A stretch of DNA of 64,000 nt from Listeria sp. PSOL-1 (GCF_902806445.1 NZ_LR760298.1:930001-994000), one strand, 5' to 3'; shown: positions 35,864 through 47,687, counted from the stretch's first letter. Translations and numbers: made by a program. Notes: generated from the letters alone by a model not told the origin.

Positions 35864-37083
35864 TCTAATTTGTCCTTTCCTGAGTAAAAGCCACGAAGGT
35901 GATAGCTTTCAGTTGTTTCATCAAACGATAACTCATCTATTAAAGTTTCCGCTTTATATTTTGCTAAAGTTTTGCCCTCTGTTGCCTTTATTTCTACATA
36001 ATAAGGTTTCCAGACTTTACGAACTTGATTTTCCATCATTTGTTTTAAATATTTCGGCGCCGCCTCGCTAACAGCAGAAATTTCTTCAAAATAGGGTTGA
36101 TCTGGTGTAAAACTCGCGGTTTTCTTATCTATTTTATTATAAATTGTCACACAAGGAATATGGCCCATTTCTAGTTCAGCTAAAATGGCATAGACCGTTT
36201 TTTCATGACTAACATAATCAGGATTAGAACTATCCACAATGTGAAGCAGGCAATCTGCTTCACGGCTTTCTTCAAGCGTCGATTTAAAAGCCTCAATCAA
36301 AGTGGTTGGTAAATCTTGAATGAAACCTACTGTATCCGTTAAAAGCACCTCTAAACCACCGTCTAGCTTCACCTTGCGTGTTGTTGGATCAAGTGTCGCA
36401 AACAACTGATTTTCTTGTAAAACTGCGGCTAATGATAGGCGGTTAAATATGGTTGACTTGCCAGCATTGGTATACCCAATTAAAGCAAAGCGAAATGGTT
36501 TCTGTTCTACTCTTCTTTTAAGTAAACGACTGCGATGATTTTCTAGTTCAATAAGTTGTTTTTTTATTTCATTCATATTACGTCTTAAAAAACGTCGATC
36601 AAGCTCTAGCTTACTTTCACCTGGACCTCTTGTACCAATACCGCCACCAAGCCTTGAAAGTGTAACGCCCTGGCCTGCTAAACGTGGAAGAAGATATTTA
36701 GCTTGGGCATAGCTAACTTGAAGTTTTCCCGCACGACTTTTAGCACGCATCGCAAAAATATCTAAAATAAGTTGCGTCCGATCGATGATTTTAACACCAA
36801 GCGTCTGATCTAGGTTTCGAATTTGCGTAGCACTTAATTCGCCATTAAAAATGACGGTATCTGCCTCTTCCATTTCAACAAGTGTCGCCAGTTCTTCTAG
36901 TTTACCTGATCCAATAAAACTGGCACGATTGACTCGTTCAATTTTTTGCGTTAATGTTTGGACGACCACTCCATGAGCGGTATCGACTAATCGTCTCAAC
37001 TCAAGCATTGAATATTGAAATTGTGATTCTTCTGTTTTTGGTAAAATCACGCCAACTAAAATAACACGCTCTTTTTCCATCAT
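35860..37083 (-). CDS. hflX: GTPase HflX
   Basis: Ribosome-splitting GTPase that acts on stalled 50S/70S particles. 407 residues. N-terminal HflX domain (LRRLVDTAHGVVV, RNLDQTLGVKIIDRTQLILDIFA), Gly-rich linker GGGIGTRGPGESKLELDRR, then the G domain with GYTNAGKST, DTVGFIQDLP and YNKID. Two adjacent ATG codons follow AAGGG, so the start is uncertain by one codon. Lies downstream of hfq after a terminator-like hairpin. Confidence 0.95.
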   Translation of the reverse strand: MMEKERVILVGVILPKTEESQFQYSMLELRRLVDTAHGVVVQTLTQKIERVNRASFIGSGKLEELATLVEMEEADTVIFNGELSATQIRNLDQTLGVKIIDRTQLILDIFAMRAKSRAGKLQVSYAQAKYLLPRLAGQGVTLSRLGGGIGTRGPGESKLELDRRFLRRNMNEIKKQLIELENHRSRLLKRRVEQKPFRFALIGYTNAGKSTIFNRLSLAAVLQENQLFATLDPTTRKVKLDGGLEVLLTDTVGFIQDLPTTLIEAFKSTLEESREADCLLHIVDSSNPDYVSHEKTVYAILAELEMGHIPCVTIYNKIDKKTASFTPDQPYFEEISAVSEAAPKYLKQMMENQVRKVWKPYYVEIKATEGKTLAKYKAETLIDELSFDETTESYHLRGFYSGKDKLE

Positions 37084-37100
37084 AAAATCCCTTCATACAC

Positions 37101-37124
37101 AAAAAAAGCAGGATCAATGCCTGC
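37101..37124 (-). terminator. Terminator-like hairpin after hfq
   Basis: On the minus strand GCAGGC, a short loop, then CCTGC is followed by seven T. It lies between hfq and hflX, so part of transcription may stop here. Confidence 0.7.
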
Positions 37125-37141
37125 CCTTCTTGGATCGTTTC

Positions 37142-37369
37142 TTATTCTTGATTTAAAGCTACATTTTTTTGCGGCGAAAATGTTGAAATCGCATGTTTAA
37201 AAACAAGCTGCTGCTTTCCTTCGACATCAAGCAACACAGTAAAACTATCAAAGCTAACGACACGTCCACGCAATTGAAAACCATTTGTCAAAAAAACGGT
37301 TGTTGGATTTTTCTCTTTTCTAAGTTGGTTTAAATATTGATCTTGTAAAGCTTGCCCACCTTGTTTCAT
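37142..37369 (-). CDS. hfq: RNA chaperone Hfq
   Basis: 75 residues, Sm-like ring protein that promotes small RNA-mRNA pairing. Sm1 ([23 protein letters not shown], with GFQLRG) and Sm2 (FKHAIST, the KH variant) motifs are clear. It follows miaA closely, as in most Bacillota, and precedes hflX. Confidence 0.97.
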   Translation of the reverse strand: MKQGGQALQDQYLNQLRKEKNPTTVFLTNGFQLRGRVVSFDSFTVLLDVEGKQQLVFKHAISTFSPQKNVALNQE

Positions 37370-37471
37370 CTAACTTCTCTCCCATCTCTCTTTATCATCT
37401 TACTCCCAGTTAGAGTAGTGAAAAACTATATAAGCACTATGCTCTCTAACTCTTACCCCGATTTTGGATGA

Positions 37472-38404
37472 CTAAAACCGTAAACGGTCATCCAGCTGTA
37501 AAAATTCTTTTATAACCTGCTTTGCTGTTTGTAAAGTTTCTGGTTGCTCTGCTTCAATCCAAGTTACATCCATTCGATTTCGGAACCAAGTTAATTGTCT
37601 TTTAGCAAAATGACGCGAATTTTTCTTCATTTGTTCAGTCGCTTCTTCAAGGGTTAACTTACCTTCAAAATAAAGAAACAATTCTTTATAACCGATGCCA
37701 CGAGTTGCCGGTGCATTTAGAAGCTGCATATGAAATAGTTTTTCCGCTTCTGCTAATAGTCCTAGTTCTAACATCATGTCAACACGCTGATTAATCCGAG
37801 CGTACAACTTTTCACGTGGCAAATTTAAACCAATAAAACAAGGCGTAAATTGCTCTCCTAGCGTCAAGTGCGTTTGATAAGCGCTAAATGGTTGCTTTGT
37901 CTGCTGGATAACGCCAAGGGCTCGAATCACTCTGCGCTTATTGTTTGGATGGATCACTTTAGAACTTGCAGGGTCAAGCCGTTTAAGTTCAAGCCAAAGC
38001 TCTTCTTCTGAGCGCGCTTCCAGTTTTTTTCGATAAGCTGGATCCTCTTTTACACCGCCAAAAGCGTAATCATAAAAGACAGATTGAATATAAAGGCCTG
38101 TCCCACCAACAATCATTGGTAGATAACCGCGTTCTGCAATGTCATGAATAAGCTTTACTGCATCGCTTTTAAATTTTGCTGCTGTGTAGGCATCTTTAGG
38201 ATCTAAAATATCAATTAAATGGTGAGGCACTTGTTGCATTTCTTCTGTAGTGATTTTAGCAGTACCAATATCAAGGCCACGGTATACTTGCATTGAATCC
38301 CCACTAATAACTTCAGCATGAAACGTTTTGGCAAGAAGCACACTTAAAGCAGTTTTCCCGACCGCTGTTGGGCCGAGAAGGACGACAACAGGAATTTTAT
38401 TCAA
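37472..38404 (-). CDS. miaA: tRNA dimethylallyltransferase
   Basis: Adds a dimethylallyl group to A37 of tRNAs reading UNN codons. 310 residues. P-loop GPTAVGKT at 11-18, then [24 protein letters not shown] and the tRNA-binding region. It uses a TTG start with GGAGGG upstream. First gene of the miaA-hfq-hflX cluster. Confidence 0.96.
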   Translation of the reverse strand: MNKIPVVVLLGPTAVGKTALSVLLAKTFHAEVISGDSMQVYRGLDIGTAKITTEEMQQVPHHLIDILDPKDAYTAAKFKSDAVKLIHDIAERGYLPMIVGGTGLYIQSVFYDYAFGGVKEDPAYRKKLEARSEEELWLELKRLDPASSKVIHPNNKRRVIRALGVIQQTKQPFSAYQTHLTLGEQFTPCFIGLNLPREKLYARINQRVDMMLELGLLAEAEKLFHMQLLNAPATRGIGYKELFLYFEGKLTLEEATEQMKKNSRHFAKRQLTWFRNRMDVTWIEAEQPETLQTAKQVIKEFLQLDDRLRF

Positions 38405-38781
38405 AAAAAACCCTCCTTTTCGTCTACTACTAATTTATCATGAAAGTGACAGAATGAAAATAGAAATTTATTAAAAACAATTTGATCACACGTCTAAAAG
38501 CATTTCCCATCCTGCTAACATGGCAAAAACACTAGATCATGACTACGGAATGAAAAAAATAAAAAGAGCTTTTTTTGATATACGTAAAATAAATCGATGG
38601 CAAGTGGTCGCAATTCGCATGAAAGAAGTTTACCAAACTCCCGGCTCTCGCGTACAATCGTACGCTCTATTTCCGGCTTCTGGCAAACTTCTTTAATACA
38701 AACGCCTTCGCTTGATTGTCATGTTCAAAAATGTAAAAACTACGCTCTATATAGCTGAATCATGTGATATTCCATAATCTT
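38405..38781. other. Spacer between miaA and glpD with a repeat element
   Basis: Except for the long palindromic repeat at about 38592-38725 (listed separately), no gene or RNA could be supported. The end of glpD and the miaA promoter lie here. Confidence 0.5.
38592..38725. repeat. Dispersed palindromic repeat, copy 2
   Basis: Both ends resemble the hairpin at 11626-11695: CAAGTGGTCGC, GAAGTTTACCA, AACTTCTTTAATACAA and CTTCGCTTGATT all have counterparts in its minus strand, interrupted by about 55 extra bases with an inner palindrome (CGTAC-N4-GTACG). AAAGAAGTTTACC pairs with the GGCAAACTTCTTT segment, so the whole can fold as one hairpin. Confidence 0.65.
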
Positions 38782-40488
38782 TTAATTCGCTTCTTTTTCA
38801 TTCTCAGAAAATGGCTTACGATCATGCCAATCGGCTGGTTCACGTGCATCATCAATTTGTGTTTGTAATTCTTGTTCTAGCTTTGCTTTCGTTTCTTCAT
38901 CCCACTGGAATAGATTATTCATTTCTTCCAAAACAGCGTCCTTCCACTGTAGTAGATATGGCATGTCGAACAATAAATAGCCTGTTCGACGCAATAAGAA
39001 ATCAACTGGATGAATGGTTGACTCATAATAAATCGAGTAGTGGAGCTCGGCGTACAAACGATTTGGTAATTGACTATTCCCTTTTTCCTTATGTTCTTGT
39101 GCATACGTAAAGAGTTGATCAATATTTGTGCCAAAACGTTTTGCTAGCTCGCGACCTTCTTCAATTGTCCAACCAAAACGATGATTTCCTTCCTTCGCTT
39201 TTTTATCAATAAATGAATCTAAATGTTTAGAACCTCCAATGTCTCCACCAGAAATCGGTAAATGTTTGGTTTGCACTGGTTTATATTTTTTACCGGTTTC
39301 CTTGCTTAAACTTTTCACAACTTTATCAAGTAATTTTTCAGCCATTCTACGGTATCCTGTTAATTTTCCTCCAGCCATTGTAATTAGATTACTCTCAGAA
39401 ATCCATACTTCATCTTTTCGTGAAATTTCTGATGGGTCTTTTCCTTCTTCATAAATAAGGGGACGGACGCCAGCCCAGCTTGACTCAATATCTTTTTCTG
39501 TAATTTTAATATCTGGAAACATATAATTAATGGCTTTAATAACATAATTGTGATCGGATTCAAGTGCTTTTGGATTAATTGGATCTTCATCATAGAAGGT
39601 ATCTGTCGTCCCAACATAAACTTTTTTACCACGCGGGATTGCAAAAACCATGCGACCATCTTCTGTGTCAAAATAAACAGCTTGCTCCATGGGGAATCTT
39701 TTTTTATCAATGACTAAATGGACGCCTTTTGTAAGCCGTAAATGCTTATTTCCAGCTGTGTTATCTAGTTTCCGCACTTTATCTACCCAAGGTCCCGCTG
39801 CATTGACGACTCTTCTACCTTTAATATCATAAGCTTTACCCGTAATGAGGTCTGTTACAGTAACGCCGCTTACTTTTTTACTATCATATAAGAAGTTTTC
39901 TGCCCTTGTATAATTAATCGCTTGGGCACCAAGTTCAACGGCTTTTTTCATGACTTCAATGGTGAGCCTAGCATCATCTGTTTTGTACTCAACATAGTAA
40001 CCTGAACCTTTTAACCCGGCTTTTTTAATGAAAGGATTTTTAGCAAGCGTTTGTTTTGGATTTAAAATTTGACGTCGTTCACTTTTTTTAACACCTGCTA
40101 AATGATCGTATAAATTGATACCAAAACTAGCTGTCCTTTTACCCATGCTACCGCCTTTATGAAATGGCAACATCATCCTTTCAGGTGTTGTAACATGTGG
40201 TCCATTTTCATAAACGATCGCACGCTCTCTCCCTAATTCTGCTACTTCTTTTATTTCAAATTGCTGTAAATAGCGAAGTCCGCCATGAACTAGCTTTGTT
40301 GAACGACTAGAAGTTCCGCTTGCGAAATCATTCATTTCAACTAAAGCCACAGATAGCCCTCTTGAAATGGCATCAAGTGCAACACCTGCTCCTGTAATTC
40401 CACCTCCAACAACAACCATGTCGTATGTATTGTCTTCTAGTTTTTTAGCAATTGTTTCTCGATCAAATGCTGAAAATAATTGTACCAT
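38782..40488 (-). CDS. glpD: Aerobic glycerol-3-phosphate dehydrogenase
   Basis: FAD enzyme at the membrane that oxidises glycerol 3-phosphate and passes electrons to menaquinone. The ATG at 40488 fits GGAGGG upstream better than 40524; 568 residues. FAD-binding [15 protein letters not shown], then [13 protein letters not shown] and [12 protein letters not shown] are typical. A leader terminator and a cre-like site precede it. Confidence 0.94.
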   Translation of the reverse strand: MVQLFSAFDRETIAKKLEDNTYDMVVVGGGITGAGVALDAISRGLSVALVEMNDFASGTSSRSTKLVHGGLRYLQQFEIKEVAELGRERAIVYENGPHVTTPERMMLPFHKGGSMGKRTASFGINLYDHLAGVKKSERRQILNPKQTLAKNPFIKKAGLKGSGYYVEYKTDDARLTIEVMKKAVELGAQAINYTRAENFLYDSKKVSGVTVTDLITGKAYDIKGRRVVNAAGPWVDKVRKLDNTAGNKHLRLTKGVHLVIDKKRFPMEQAVYFDTEDGRMVFAIPRGKKVYVGTTDTFYDEDPINPKALESDHNYVIKAINYMFPDIKITEKDIESSWAGVRPLIYEEGKDPSEISRKDEVWISESNLITMAGGKLTGYRRMAEKLLDKVVKSLSKETGKKYKPVQTKHLPISGGDIGGSKHLDSFIDKKAKEGNHRFGWTIEEGRELAKRFGTNIDQLFTYAQEHKEKGNSQLPNRLYAELHYSIYYESTIHPVDFLLRRTGYLLFDMPYLLQWKDAVLEEMNNLFQWDEETKAKLEQELQTQIDDAREPADWHDRKPFSENEKEAN

Positions 40489-40599
40489 GTTAAATTTGCC
40501 CCCTCCAAATTGGACTATTGTCATCCTCTTCTTTGCTACTTTTCCACTAAATTAAGGCGGTTAAACACTTTCGCCATTTTGTAGGATATAAAACAAAAA

Positions 40600-40643
40600 A
40601 GAGACTACAAATGAAGCGATACCTGTTCGCTTTTGTAGTCTCT
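40600..40643 (-). terminator. Leader terminator of glpD (possible GlpP antitermination site)
   Basis: AGAGACTACAA pairs with TTGTAGTCTCT, with inner AAGCGA/TCGCTT pairing, and on the minus strand is followed by TTTTTTGTTTT. It lies between promoter and gene. In B. subtilis GlpP with glycerol 3-phosphate prevents termination at an equivalent site; the same is inferred here. Confidence 0.8.
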
Positions 40644-40681
40644 CCGAATCTTAGACAATCATCCTTTATTAACTTAACCTT

Positions 40682-40696
40682 ATTATAGCGCTTTCT
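40682..40696 (-). promoter_or_regulatory. glpD -10 box with overlapping cre-like site
   Basis: Minus-strand TATAAT (40682-40687) with a weak -35. AGAAAGCGCTATAA (complement of 40683-40696) matches 12 of 14 cre positions and overlaps the -10, so CcpA repression is plausible. Confidence 0.6.
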
Positions 40697-40792
40697 AGTA
40701 AAAAAAAGAAAGCCATTTGCTCAGAGAATCTTCTTCAAATATGACGATAGTCTCAAATTGTTTTTCTAGCTAAAAAAGCTGGCTCTCTCGCG

Positions 40793-40820
40793 TTACAACA
40801 CAGGTGTTATATGGTATTAT
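40793..40820 (+). promoter_or_regulatory. Predicted oatA promoter with spacer palindrome
   Basis: -35 TTACAA (40793-40798), 16-nt spacer, -10 TATTAT (40815-40820). The spacer holds AACACAGGTGTT (40797-40808), a near-perfect palindrome suitable for a repressor. Confidence 0.6.
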
Positions 40821-40876
40821 GATTGAGAGAGAAATTTAATCTTTTATAAACAAACATAGATTTAGGAGATGTTATT

Positions 40877-42739
40877 TTGAAACGAACAGCTCGTTATAAT
40901 AGAAAATATGTACCGAGTATCGATGGACTCCGTGCATTAGCTGTACTTGCCGTTATCTTTTACCATTTAAATTTTTCCTGGGCAAAAGGTGGATTTATTG
41001 GTGTTGATATCTTTTTTGTACTCTCAGGTTATTTAATCACAAATCTTTTACTCACAGAGTGGGATAATAAAAATAAATTGGATTTAAAGCGATTTTGGCT
41101 ACACCGCTTTAGGCGATTAATTCCAGCTGTCTACGTCATGATTGTTGTTGTTGTCATTTTTGCGGTCATCTTTAATCGGAGTTTGCTTACAACATTACGC
41201 GGCGATGCTATTGCTTCATTTTTTTATATGAGCAATTGGTGGTTTATTTTTCATAATGTTTCCTACTTTGACTCATTTGGGATCCCATCAGCACTAAAGA
41301 ATTTATGGTCACTTGCAATTGAAGAACAGTTTTATCTTATTTGGCCGCTTTTTTTATATGGTTTCATGCGCTGGATCAGAAGGCCAAAGTTACTTTTACG
41401 CGTAATTGTTGGCATTGCGTTATTTTCAGCACTGCTGATGGCCATTCTTTACCAGCCTGGTACAGATCCTAGTCGCGTTTATTACGGTACAGATACAAGA
41501 ATGTTTGATCTACTTACTGGTTGCGCCCTCGCTTTTGTTTGGCCATTTACACGTCTAAGTCCACATATCCCTTTAAAAAGTAAAGTTGTTTTGAATAGCG
41601 CTGGAACGCTCAGTATCGTCTTGTTTATTCTTTTTGTTATCAACTTAAATGAATATCAGACCATGTTATATCGAGGTGGTTTGCTTGTTGTTGCGCTACT
41701 AGGTGCTATCATGATTGCTACGATCGTTCATCCTTCTTGTTATTTGGGCCGTGTTTTTAGTTTACGTCCACTGCGCTGGATTGGGACACGCTCTTATGGT
41801 ATTTACTTATGGCATTATCCAATTATCACACTGACTACCCCAGTTACCTCCATTGGCCAACCAACTATTTTACGCGCGCTCATCCAAGTAGCCGCTACAT
41901 TTATCATCGCAGAGCTCTCTTATCGTTTTATTGAAATGCCAATTCGAAAAAAAGGATTCATTGCCTATATTAAAGGGTTTACACATAGAAAGTTCCCAGT
42001 GATTAACGAAAAACCGATTGGTAAATGGGCTGCTATTGTTTCGCTCGTTTTAGTTTTTGGCATTTTTTCAGTAGGGATAAGTGGCATTCTTTCTGTTAAA
42101 ACAAATGCCGAGCGTACAGTAACTGAAGTTAAAACAAAAAGCGAACCAAAGAAAAAACAAAAGCAAAATGAAGAAGCAAAAAAACCAGAGCCCAAAAAAG
42201 CCGAAGAGAAAAAGCCACCAGAAAAAAAAGAACCAGAAGAACCGGAACAACCAAAACCGGTTACTGGTAAAATTAACTACACGCAAACATTTGCTATTGG
42301 TGATTCCATCATGATTGATATCGAGCCATTTTTAAAAGAAGCCATTCCTAATATAACCATCGATGGAAAAGTTGGTCGACAGCTTGCCGATGCGATTAAT
42401 GTTGCAACTGGCTATAAAAAATTTAATACAAAAGGTAGTGCTGTCATCATCGAACTAGGTACAAATGGCCCATTTTCAGAAAAACAATTGACAACACTTC
42501 TCGACCAATTTGACCAAGCTGATATCTACCTCGTCAATACAAGAGTTCCACGGGGCTGGGAATCTGAAGTCAACGCTTCAATTAGAAACCAAGCATCAAG
42601 AAACAATGTAACGCTTGTTGACTGGTATTCACTAGCAAGCAAACACTCTAGTTATTTTTCTCGCGATGGCGTTCACTTAACCAAAACGGGATCACAAGCA
42701 TATGTTAATTTATTATCAGGTGCCATGAAGCAAAAATGA
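40877..42739 (+). CDS. oatA: Peptidoglycan O-acetyltransferase
   Basis: Acetylates MurNAc at C6-OH, giving lysozyme resistance. 620 residues. The N-terminal half is an acyltransferase-3 membrane domain (about 10 helices, starting with YVPSIDGLRALAVLAVIFYH). A Lys/Glu/Pro-rich linker (about 415-465) leads to an extracellular SGNH esterase-like domain with S477 in GDSIM, D597 and H600 in DGVHLT. TTG start after AGGAG. Same size as Listeria OatA from memory. Confidence 0.94.
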   Translation: MKRTARYNRKYVPSIDGLRALAVLAVIFYHLNFSWAKGGFIGVDIFFVLSGYLITNLLLTEWDNKNKLDLKRFWLHRFRRLIPAVYVMIVVVVIFAVIFNRSLLTTLRGDAIASFFYMSNWWFIFHNVSYFDSFGIPSALKNLWSLAIEEQFYLIWPLFLYGFMRWIRRPKLLLRVIVGIALFSALLMAILYQPGTDPSRVYYGTDTRMFDLLTGCALAFVWPFTRLSPHIPLKSKVVLNSAGTLSIVLFILFVINLNEYQTMLYRGGLLVVALLGAIMIATIVHPSCYLGRVFSLRPLRWIGTRSYGIYLWHYPIITLTTPVTSIGQPTILRALIQVAATFIIAELSYRFIEMPIRKKGFIAYIKGFTHRKFPVINEKPIGKWAAIVSLVLVFGIFSVGISGILSVKTNAERTVTEVKTKSEPKKKQKQNEEAKKPEPKKAEEKKPPEKKEPEEPEQPKPVTGKINYTQTFAIGDSIMIDIEPFLKEAIPNITIDGKVGRQLADAINVATGYKKFNTKGSAVIIELGTNGPFSEKQLTTLLDQFDQADIYLVNTRVPRGWESEVNASIRNQASRNNVTLVDWYSLASKHSSYFSRDGVHLTKTGSQAYVNLLSGAMKQK

Positions 42740-42780
42740 ATAGTGGGCCGGTTCTTTGACGAAAGAACTGACCCACTATT
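42739..42780. terminator. Bidirectional terminator between oatA and luxS
   Basis: AATAGTGGGCCGGTTCTTT pairs imperfectly with AAAGAACTGACCCACTATT, loop GACG, followed by T-run; convergent genes. Confidence 0.88.
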
Positions 42781-42791
42781 TTTAGATTTTA

Positions 42792-43253
42792 CTAAAAGAC
42801 ATCTTTCCATTCCGCTTTTTTTGCTAAAAATTCGCGAGCAAGTTCTTGTGCACCCTCCAAGCTATGGCTTGCAGCAAAACCGCACTGAACTTCATTACAA
42901 GCAGGGACTTCAGTTGCTTCCAAAATATCTGTTAGGGTTGCTTCAAGAATCGCTAGAACATCTTCATAGTCCTCATGATTAATAAGTGAGAGATAAAATC
43001 CTGTTTGACACCCCATCGGACTGATATCAACAATTTTTTCCGAGTGATTCCTAGAAAGCTCGGCCATTAAGTGCTCAAGTGAATGGAGTGCTGGCATATC
43101 CATATACTCTTGATTTGGCTGTTTGAAACGGACATCATATTTATAAATTTCATCACCATGGACCCCTGCTTTTTTTCCAGCTAAGCGAACATATGGGGCG
43201 TTTACTTTTGTATGATCAAGGTTGAAACTTTCTACATTCATCTTCTCAGACAT
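42792..43253 (-). CDS. luxS: S-ribosylhomocysteine lyase LuxS
   Basis: Cleaves S-ribosylhomocysteine to homocysteine and DPD, the AI-2 precursor. The ATG at 43253 has a good GGAGGG site; 153 residues. Metal ligands H57 and H61 (HSLEH) and C124 (CNEVQCG) are present, as is C82 (catalytic) in GCQTGFY. It begins 2 nt before the parC stop, suggesting co-transcription with parE-parC, as recalled for Listeria. Confidence 0.95.
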   Translation of the reverse strand: MSEKMNVESFNLDHTKVNAPYVRLAGKKAGVHGDEIYKYDVRFKQPNQEYMDMPALHSLEHLMAELSRNHSEKIVDISPMGCQTGFYLSLINHEDYEDVLAILEATLTDILEATEVPACNEVQCGFAASHSLEGAQELAREFLAKKAEWKDVF

Positions 43254-43254
43254 T

Positions 43255-45726
43255 TTATTTTCCCTCCTTATTTTCTTCAACGTCTACATCATCGGTAATT
43301 TCTGGAATAACGAGCCACATATCAATTGGACTGCCTTCGAGCGCTTCATCCAGTATAAACGAGCCGTTAGAATAGCGATCGGTTGTTCTTATACTTGCTA
43401 TATCTAAACCAATTCGTTGTTCCTTATTTGTTTCAACAACAAGCTCATCATTGACACCTGCAAGTATGATTTTGACAAATCGATGAGGATCGTTTTTCAG
43501 TTCCCGTAGCATTAACAGGCCTCGCTTTGCTCTTGAAATAGGCTCAAATTCTCTTGTTTTCATTTGTTTTAATGAACCGCGTTGTGTCACTACTACTAAA
43601 TGGCGCATTTCATTTTCAGCAAGCAAAACACCACCAACAACTTGATCCCGATCTTTTAAATTAATAGCTTTAACACCCGCAGTTCTTGCCCCTGAATCAG
43701 GGACTTCACTTACATGATAACGAAGCCCATACCCCATTTTTGTTGCTAAAAAGACGTCTTCTCTGCCATTCATTTGGAATACGTTTAAAAGCGCATCATC
43801 ATCTTTTAACTTGATCGCCATCATCGCTTTAGAATAACGTTGTGGCTTATAATTTATGCTTTTTGAAGCTTTAATCATGCCATTTTTGGTTATAAATAAA
43901 AAGTATTCTGTTTCGCTAAAATCGGCAAGACTTTGGACTGCGATAATTTCTTCATCACTTGTCATTTCACTTACTAAATGGCTAATATGCTCCCCTAAGT
44001 TCTTCCAGCGAATGTCTGGAAGTTCATGAACAGGACGGTATATATAGTTGCCTTTATTTGTGAATAATAAAAGAGCGTTCATCGTATTTGTTTTTTGAAT
44101 AAAGAGCGCACGATCGCTTTCTTTCATTGCTAGTTCTTCGCCTTTTGAAGCTGTATAAGATCTAATACTTGTGCGTTTAATGTAACCTTCCTTCGTCACA
44201 GAAACGATCACATCTTCACTTGCTACTAAAACTTCTGTATCAATTTTAATTTCAGCTATCTCGGCTTGAATTTCTGTACGACGTTCACTTTTATACGTTT
44301 TCTTAATATCATTTAGCTCTGTTTTGATCACAAGCAGCAGTTCATTTTTATCGCTTAAAATTTTTTCAAGAAAAGCGATACGTGTTGTTAATACCTCCGC
44401 TTCTTTACGAAGTTCAGTAATATCTGTATTGGTCAAACGGTAAAGCTGTAAAGAAACAATCGCTTCTGCTTGTTTTTCACTAAAATCAAAGCTTTGTTGC
44501 AAATTTAATTTTGCATCACGTTTATCCTTTGAAGAACGGATCAGCTTAATGACCTCATCAAGAATCGACAAAGCCTTCATTAGACCATCTAAAATATGTT
44601 GCCTTGCTTTGGCTTTTTTAATATCAAACTCCGAGCGCTTCGTGATCATTTCAACTTGATGATTAATATAGGCATCGATCATTTCAAGTAGTCCAAGTAG
44701 CTTAGGCCGCTTTTTGTAAATAGCTACCATGTTGAAGTTATAGCTTACTTGTAAATCCGTATTTTTAAAAAGATAATTCAAAACACCTTCAGCATTCGCA
44801 TCTTTTTTTAGCTCAATGACGATTCTTAATCCCGTTCGATCCGTTTCATCGCGAACTTCGGAAATTCCTTCAATTCGCTTCTCAACTCGTAATTCATCCA
44901 TTCGTTTTACTAAATTTGCTTTGTTTACTTCATAAGGGATTTCATGAACTGTAATTTGCTTTCGACCACCGCGAAGATCCTCAATTGCCGTTTTAGAACG
45001 AACAACAACACGGCCTTTTCCAGTTTCATAAGCTTTTTTTATTCCCTCAGCGCCTTGAATAATAGCCCCAGTAGGAAAATCAGGGCCTTTTACAATTTTC
45101 ATTATATCGTTTAAATCAGCATCTGGTTGATCGATTCGCTTGATCACAGCATCAATCACTTCGGTCAAATTATGTGGTGGAATATCTGTCGCATAGCCAG
45201 CTGAAATCCCAGTCGAACCATTTACTAATAAATTAGGGAAACGCGCTGGAAGAACGGTCGGCTCACTTGATGTATCATCAAAATTAGGGACAAAATCAAC
45301 GGTTTCTTTCTCAATATCTCGTAACAATTCAGAGCTAATGGCAGATAAGCGTGCCTCTGTATAACGCATTGCTGCTGGTGGGTCCCCGTCGACACTACCA
45401 TTATTACCGTGCATTTCAATTAAAAAATTACGTACTTTCCAGTCCTGACTCATCCGTACCATCGCGTCATAGACAGAACTATCACCATGTGGATGGTAAT
45501 TACCAATCACATTCCCTACTGTTTTAGCAGATTTACGAAATCCTTTATCAGCGGTATTTCCTTCCTCATTCATCGCAAATAAAATGCGTCGCTGTACAGG
45601 CTTAAGTCCATCACGCACATCTGGCAGAGCTCTTTCTTGAATAATATACTTGCTATACCTTCCGAAACGATCTCCCATTACCTCTTCTAATGCAAGATCT
45701 TGAATGTGTTCTTCCTGCATGCTCAA
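43255..45726 (-). CDS. parC: DNA topoisomerase IV subunit A
   Basis: Decatenates replicated chromosomes with ParE. 823 residues. The catalytic tyrosine is Y122 in [11 protein letters not shown]. The quinolone region reads [12 protein letters not shown], with the sensitive-type Ser and acidic residue kept. The C-terminal beta-pinwheel repeats follow. A TTG at 45726 overlaps the parE TGA; an ATG two codons on is an alternative start. Confidence 0.96.
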   Translation of the reverse strand: MSMQEEHIQDLALEEVMGDRFGRYSKYIIQERALPDVRDGLKPVQRRILFAMNEEGNTADKGFRKSAKTVGNVIGNYHPHGDSSVYDAMVRMSQDWKVRNFLIEMHGNNGSVDGDPPAAMRYTEARLSAISSELLRDIEKETVDFVPNFDDTSSEPTVLPARFPNLLVNGSTGISAGYATDIPPHNLTEVIDAVIKRIDQPDADLNDIMKIVKGPDFPTGAIIQGAEGIKKAYETGKGRVVVRSKTAIEDLRGGRKQITVHEIPYEVNKANLVKRMDELRVEKRIEGISEVRDETDRTGLRIVIELKKDANAEGVLNYLFKNTDLQVSYNFNMVAIYKKRPKLLGLLEMIDAYINHQVEMITKRSEFDIKKAKARQHILDGLMKALSILDEVIKLIRSSKDKRDAKLNLQQSFDFSEKQAEAIVSLQLYRLTNTDITELRKEAEVLTTRIAFLEKILSDKNELLLVIKTELNDIKKTYKSERRTEIQAEIAEIKIDTEVLVASEDVIVSVTKEGYIKRTSIRSYTASKGEELAMKESDRALFIQKTNTMNALLLFTNKGNYIYRPVHELPDIRWKNLGEHISHLVSEMTSDEEIIAVQSLADFSETEYFLFITKNGMIKASKSINYKPQRYSKAMMAIKLKDDDALLNVFQMNGREDVFLATKMGYGLRYHVSEVPDSGARTAGVKAINLKDRDQVVGGVLLAENEMRHLVVVTQRGSLKQMKTREFEPISRAKRGLLMLRELKNDPHRFVKIILAGVNDELVVETNKEQRIGLDIASIRTTDRYSNGSFILDEALEGSPIDMWLVIPEITDDVDVEENKEGK

Positions 45727-47687
45727 GCTTCACTCGCCTCCCCGTTTAACATATTTTCATTTTCTAAAATACTTTGATCCTCTTCTAAAGTAAATTCAAC
45801 ATGACTTTCAATCCATTTACGTCTAGGCTCAACTTTATCACCCATAAGCGTTGCAACACGTCTTTCAGCTCTTGCAGCATCATCAATCCGTACCCGAATT
45901 AACGTCCGCGTCTCAGGATTCATTGTCGTTTCCCAGAGTTGATCTGCGTTCATCTCGCCTAAACCTTTATAGCGCTGAATAATATAACCTTTACCAATTT
46001 TTTTAATCGAACTATCTAGCTCATCATCTGTCCAAGCATAACTAGTTACTTCTTTTTTTCCAGTACCTTTACTAACTTTATACAAAGGCGGTAAAGCAAT
46101 GAAGACTTTCCCTGCTTCAACTAATGGTTTCATATAACGGTAGAAAAATGTAAGTAAAAGCACCTGAATATGCGCCCCGTCTGTATCCGCATCGGTCATG
46201 ATGACAATTTTATCATAATTACAATCAGCTACATCAAATTCAGCGCCAACACCAGCACCGACAGTATGGATGATCGTACTAATTTCCTCATTCTTCATAA
46301 TATCTTGTAATTTTGCTTTTTCAGTGTTAATGACTTTTCCACGCAAAGGTAAAATCGCTTGGAAACGCCGATCTCGACCTTGCTTAGCAGATCCTCCTGC
46401 AGAGTCTCCTTCGACAAGATAAAGTTCATTTTTATTGGGATTCCGTGACTGAGCGGGTGTTAATTTCCCTGAAAGAATGGTTTCAGAACGTTTGCGCTTC
46501 TTGCCACTTCTTGTTTCTTCACGTGCTTTTCTGGCTGCCTCGCGAGCCTCACGTGCTTTTATTGCTTTTTTAACAAGCAACGCACTTGTTTCCGGATTTT
46601 CAGCTAAAAAATAAGCAAGATGTTCAGAAGTAACAGCATCTACTGCTTGTCTAGCTTCTGTTGTCCCTAGCTTTTCTTTTGTTTGTCCTTCAAATTGTAG
46701 TAAATTTTCTGGAACGCGAATAGAAAGCACTGCAGAAATTCCTTCTCGAATATCGCTTCCTTCCAAGTTTTTATCTTTCTCTTTTAAAAGGCCAACGCGT
46801 TTCGCATATTCATTAAAGACGCGGGTTATTGCTGCTTTCATCCCGGCTTCATGCGTACCTGCCCCACGTGTGCGCACATTGTTAACGAAGCTTAAAGTAT
46901 TTTCTGAATAGCCATCATTAAACTGAAAAGCCATCTCAACTTCAATCGTTCCACTTTCACCTGCAAAAGAAACAACTGGATGAAGCACATCTTTTCCTTC
47001 ATTGATGTATTCGACAAAGTTTCTAATTCCTTCATCAAAATGAAAAACTTCTCCCATATTGACACGCTCATCAATCAATTCAATCCGCATTCCTTTTAAT
47101 AGAAAAGCAGATTCTAAAAGGCGTTCAGATAATGTTTCATAGTTAAAAGAAGTCGTTGGAAAAATGGTTGGATCAGGTTTAAAACGAATCGTTGTCCCTG
47201 TTTCTTTCGACTTCCCTATTTTACGAAGTGTTCCGTCTGGTATCCCGCCGTTTTTAAACTTCTGTTCATAGACAGCACCATCACGCTCTATCGTGACAAT
47301 TAACCATTCTGATAAAGCATTAACAACCGAAGAACCGACACCATGCAGGCCACCACTTGTTTTATAGCCACCACTTTGTCCAAATTTTCCTCCAGCATGT
47401 AGAACTGTTAAAATCACTTCAACAGTTGGTTTTCCCATTTTGTGCATTCCAACAGGCATACCGCGCCCTTTATCAGATACACTAACGCTATAGTCATCAT
47501 GTAAAATCACTTTAATTTCATTACCAAAGCCTGCTAAAGCTTCATCGACTGAGTTATCGACAATTTCATATACTAAATGATGTAAGCCGCGTACATCCGT
47601 TGATCCAATATACATGGCTGGGCGCTTTCTGACTGCTTCTAATCCTTCTAGCACCTGGATGGAATCATCATTATATTCATTGACCAT
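45723..47687 (-). CDS. parE: DNA topoisomerase IV subunit B
   Basis: ATPase subunit of topoisomerase IV. 654 residues. GHKL ATPase motifs ([37 protein letters not shown]), TOPRIM domain with [15 protein letters not shown] and the Mg-binding DTDGAHI. First gene of parE-parC-luxS. Confidence 0.97.
   Translation of the reverse strand: MVNEYNDDSIQVLEGLEAVRKRPAMYIGSTDVRGLHHLVYEIVDNSVDEALAGFGNEIKVILHDDYSVSVSDKGRGMPVGMHKMGKPTVEVILTVLHAGGKFGQSGGYKTSGGLHGVGSSVVNALSEWLIVTIERDGAVYEQKFKNGGIPDGTLRKIGKSKETGTTIRFKPDPTIFPTTSFNYETLSERLLESAFLLKGMRIELIDERVNMGEVFHFDEGIRNFVEYINEGKDVLHPVVSFAGESGTIEVEMAFQFNDGYSENTLSFVNNVRTRGAGTHEAGMKAAITRVFNEYAKRVGLLKEKDKNLEGSDIREGISAVLSIRVPENLLQFEGQTKEKLGTTEARQAVDAVTSEHLAYFLAENPETSALLVKKAIKAREAREAARKAREETRSGKKRKRSETILSGKLTPAQSRNPNKNELYLVEGDSAGGSAKQGRDRRFQAILPLRGKVINTEKAKLQDIMKNEEISTIIHTVGAGVGAEFDVADCNYDKIVIMTDADTDGAHIQVLLLTFFYRYMKPLVEAGKVFIALPPLYKVSKGTGKKEVTSYAWTDDELDSSIKKIGKGYIIQRYKGLGEMNADQLWETTMNPETRTLIRVRIDDAARAERRVATLMGDKVEPRRKWIESHVEFTLEEDQSILENENMLNGEASEA

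Noticed and set aside
41965-42286. Antisense frames with long Phe/Leu-rich stretches
   Set aside because: They mirror the Lys/Glu/Pro-rich linker of OatA and have no start signals.
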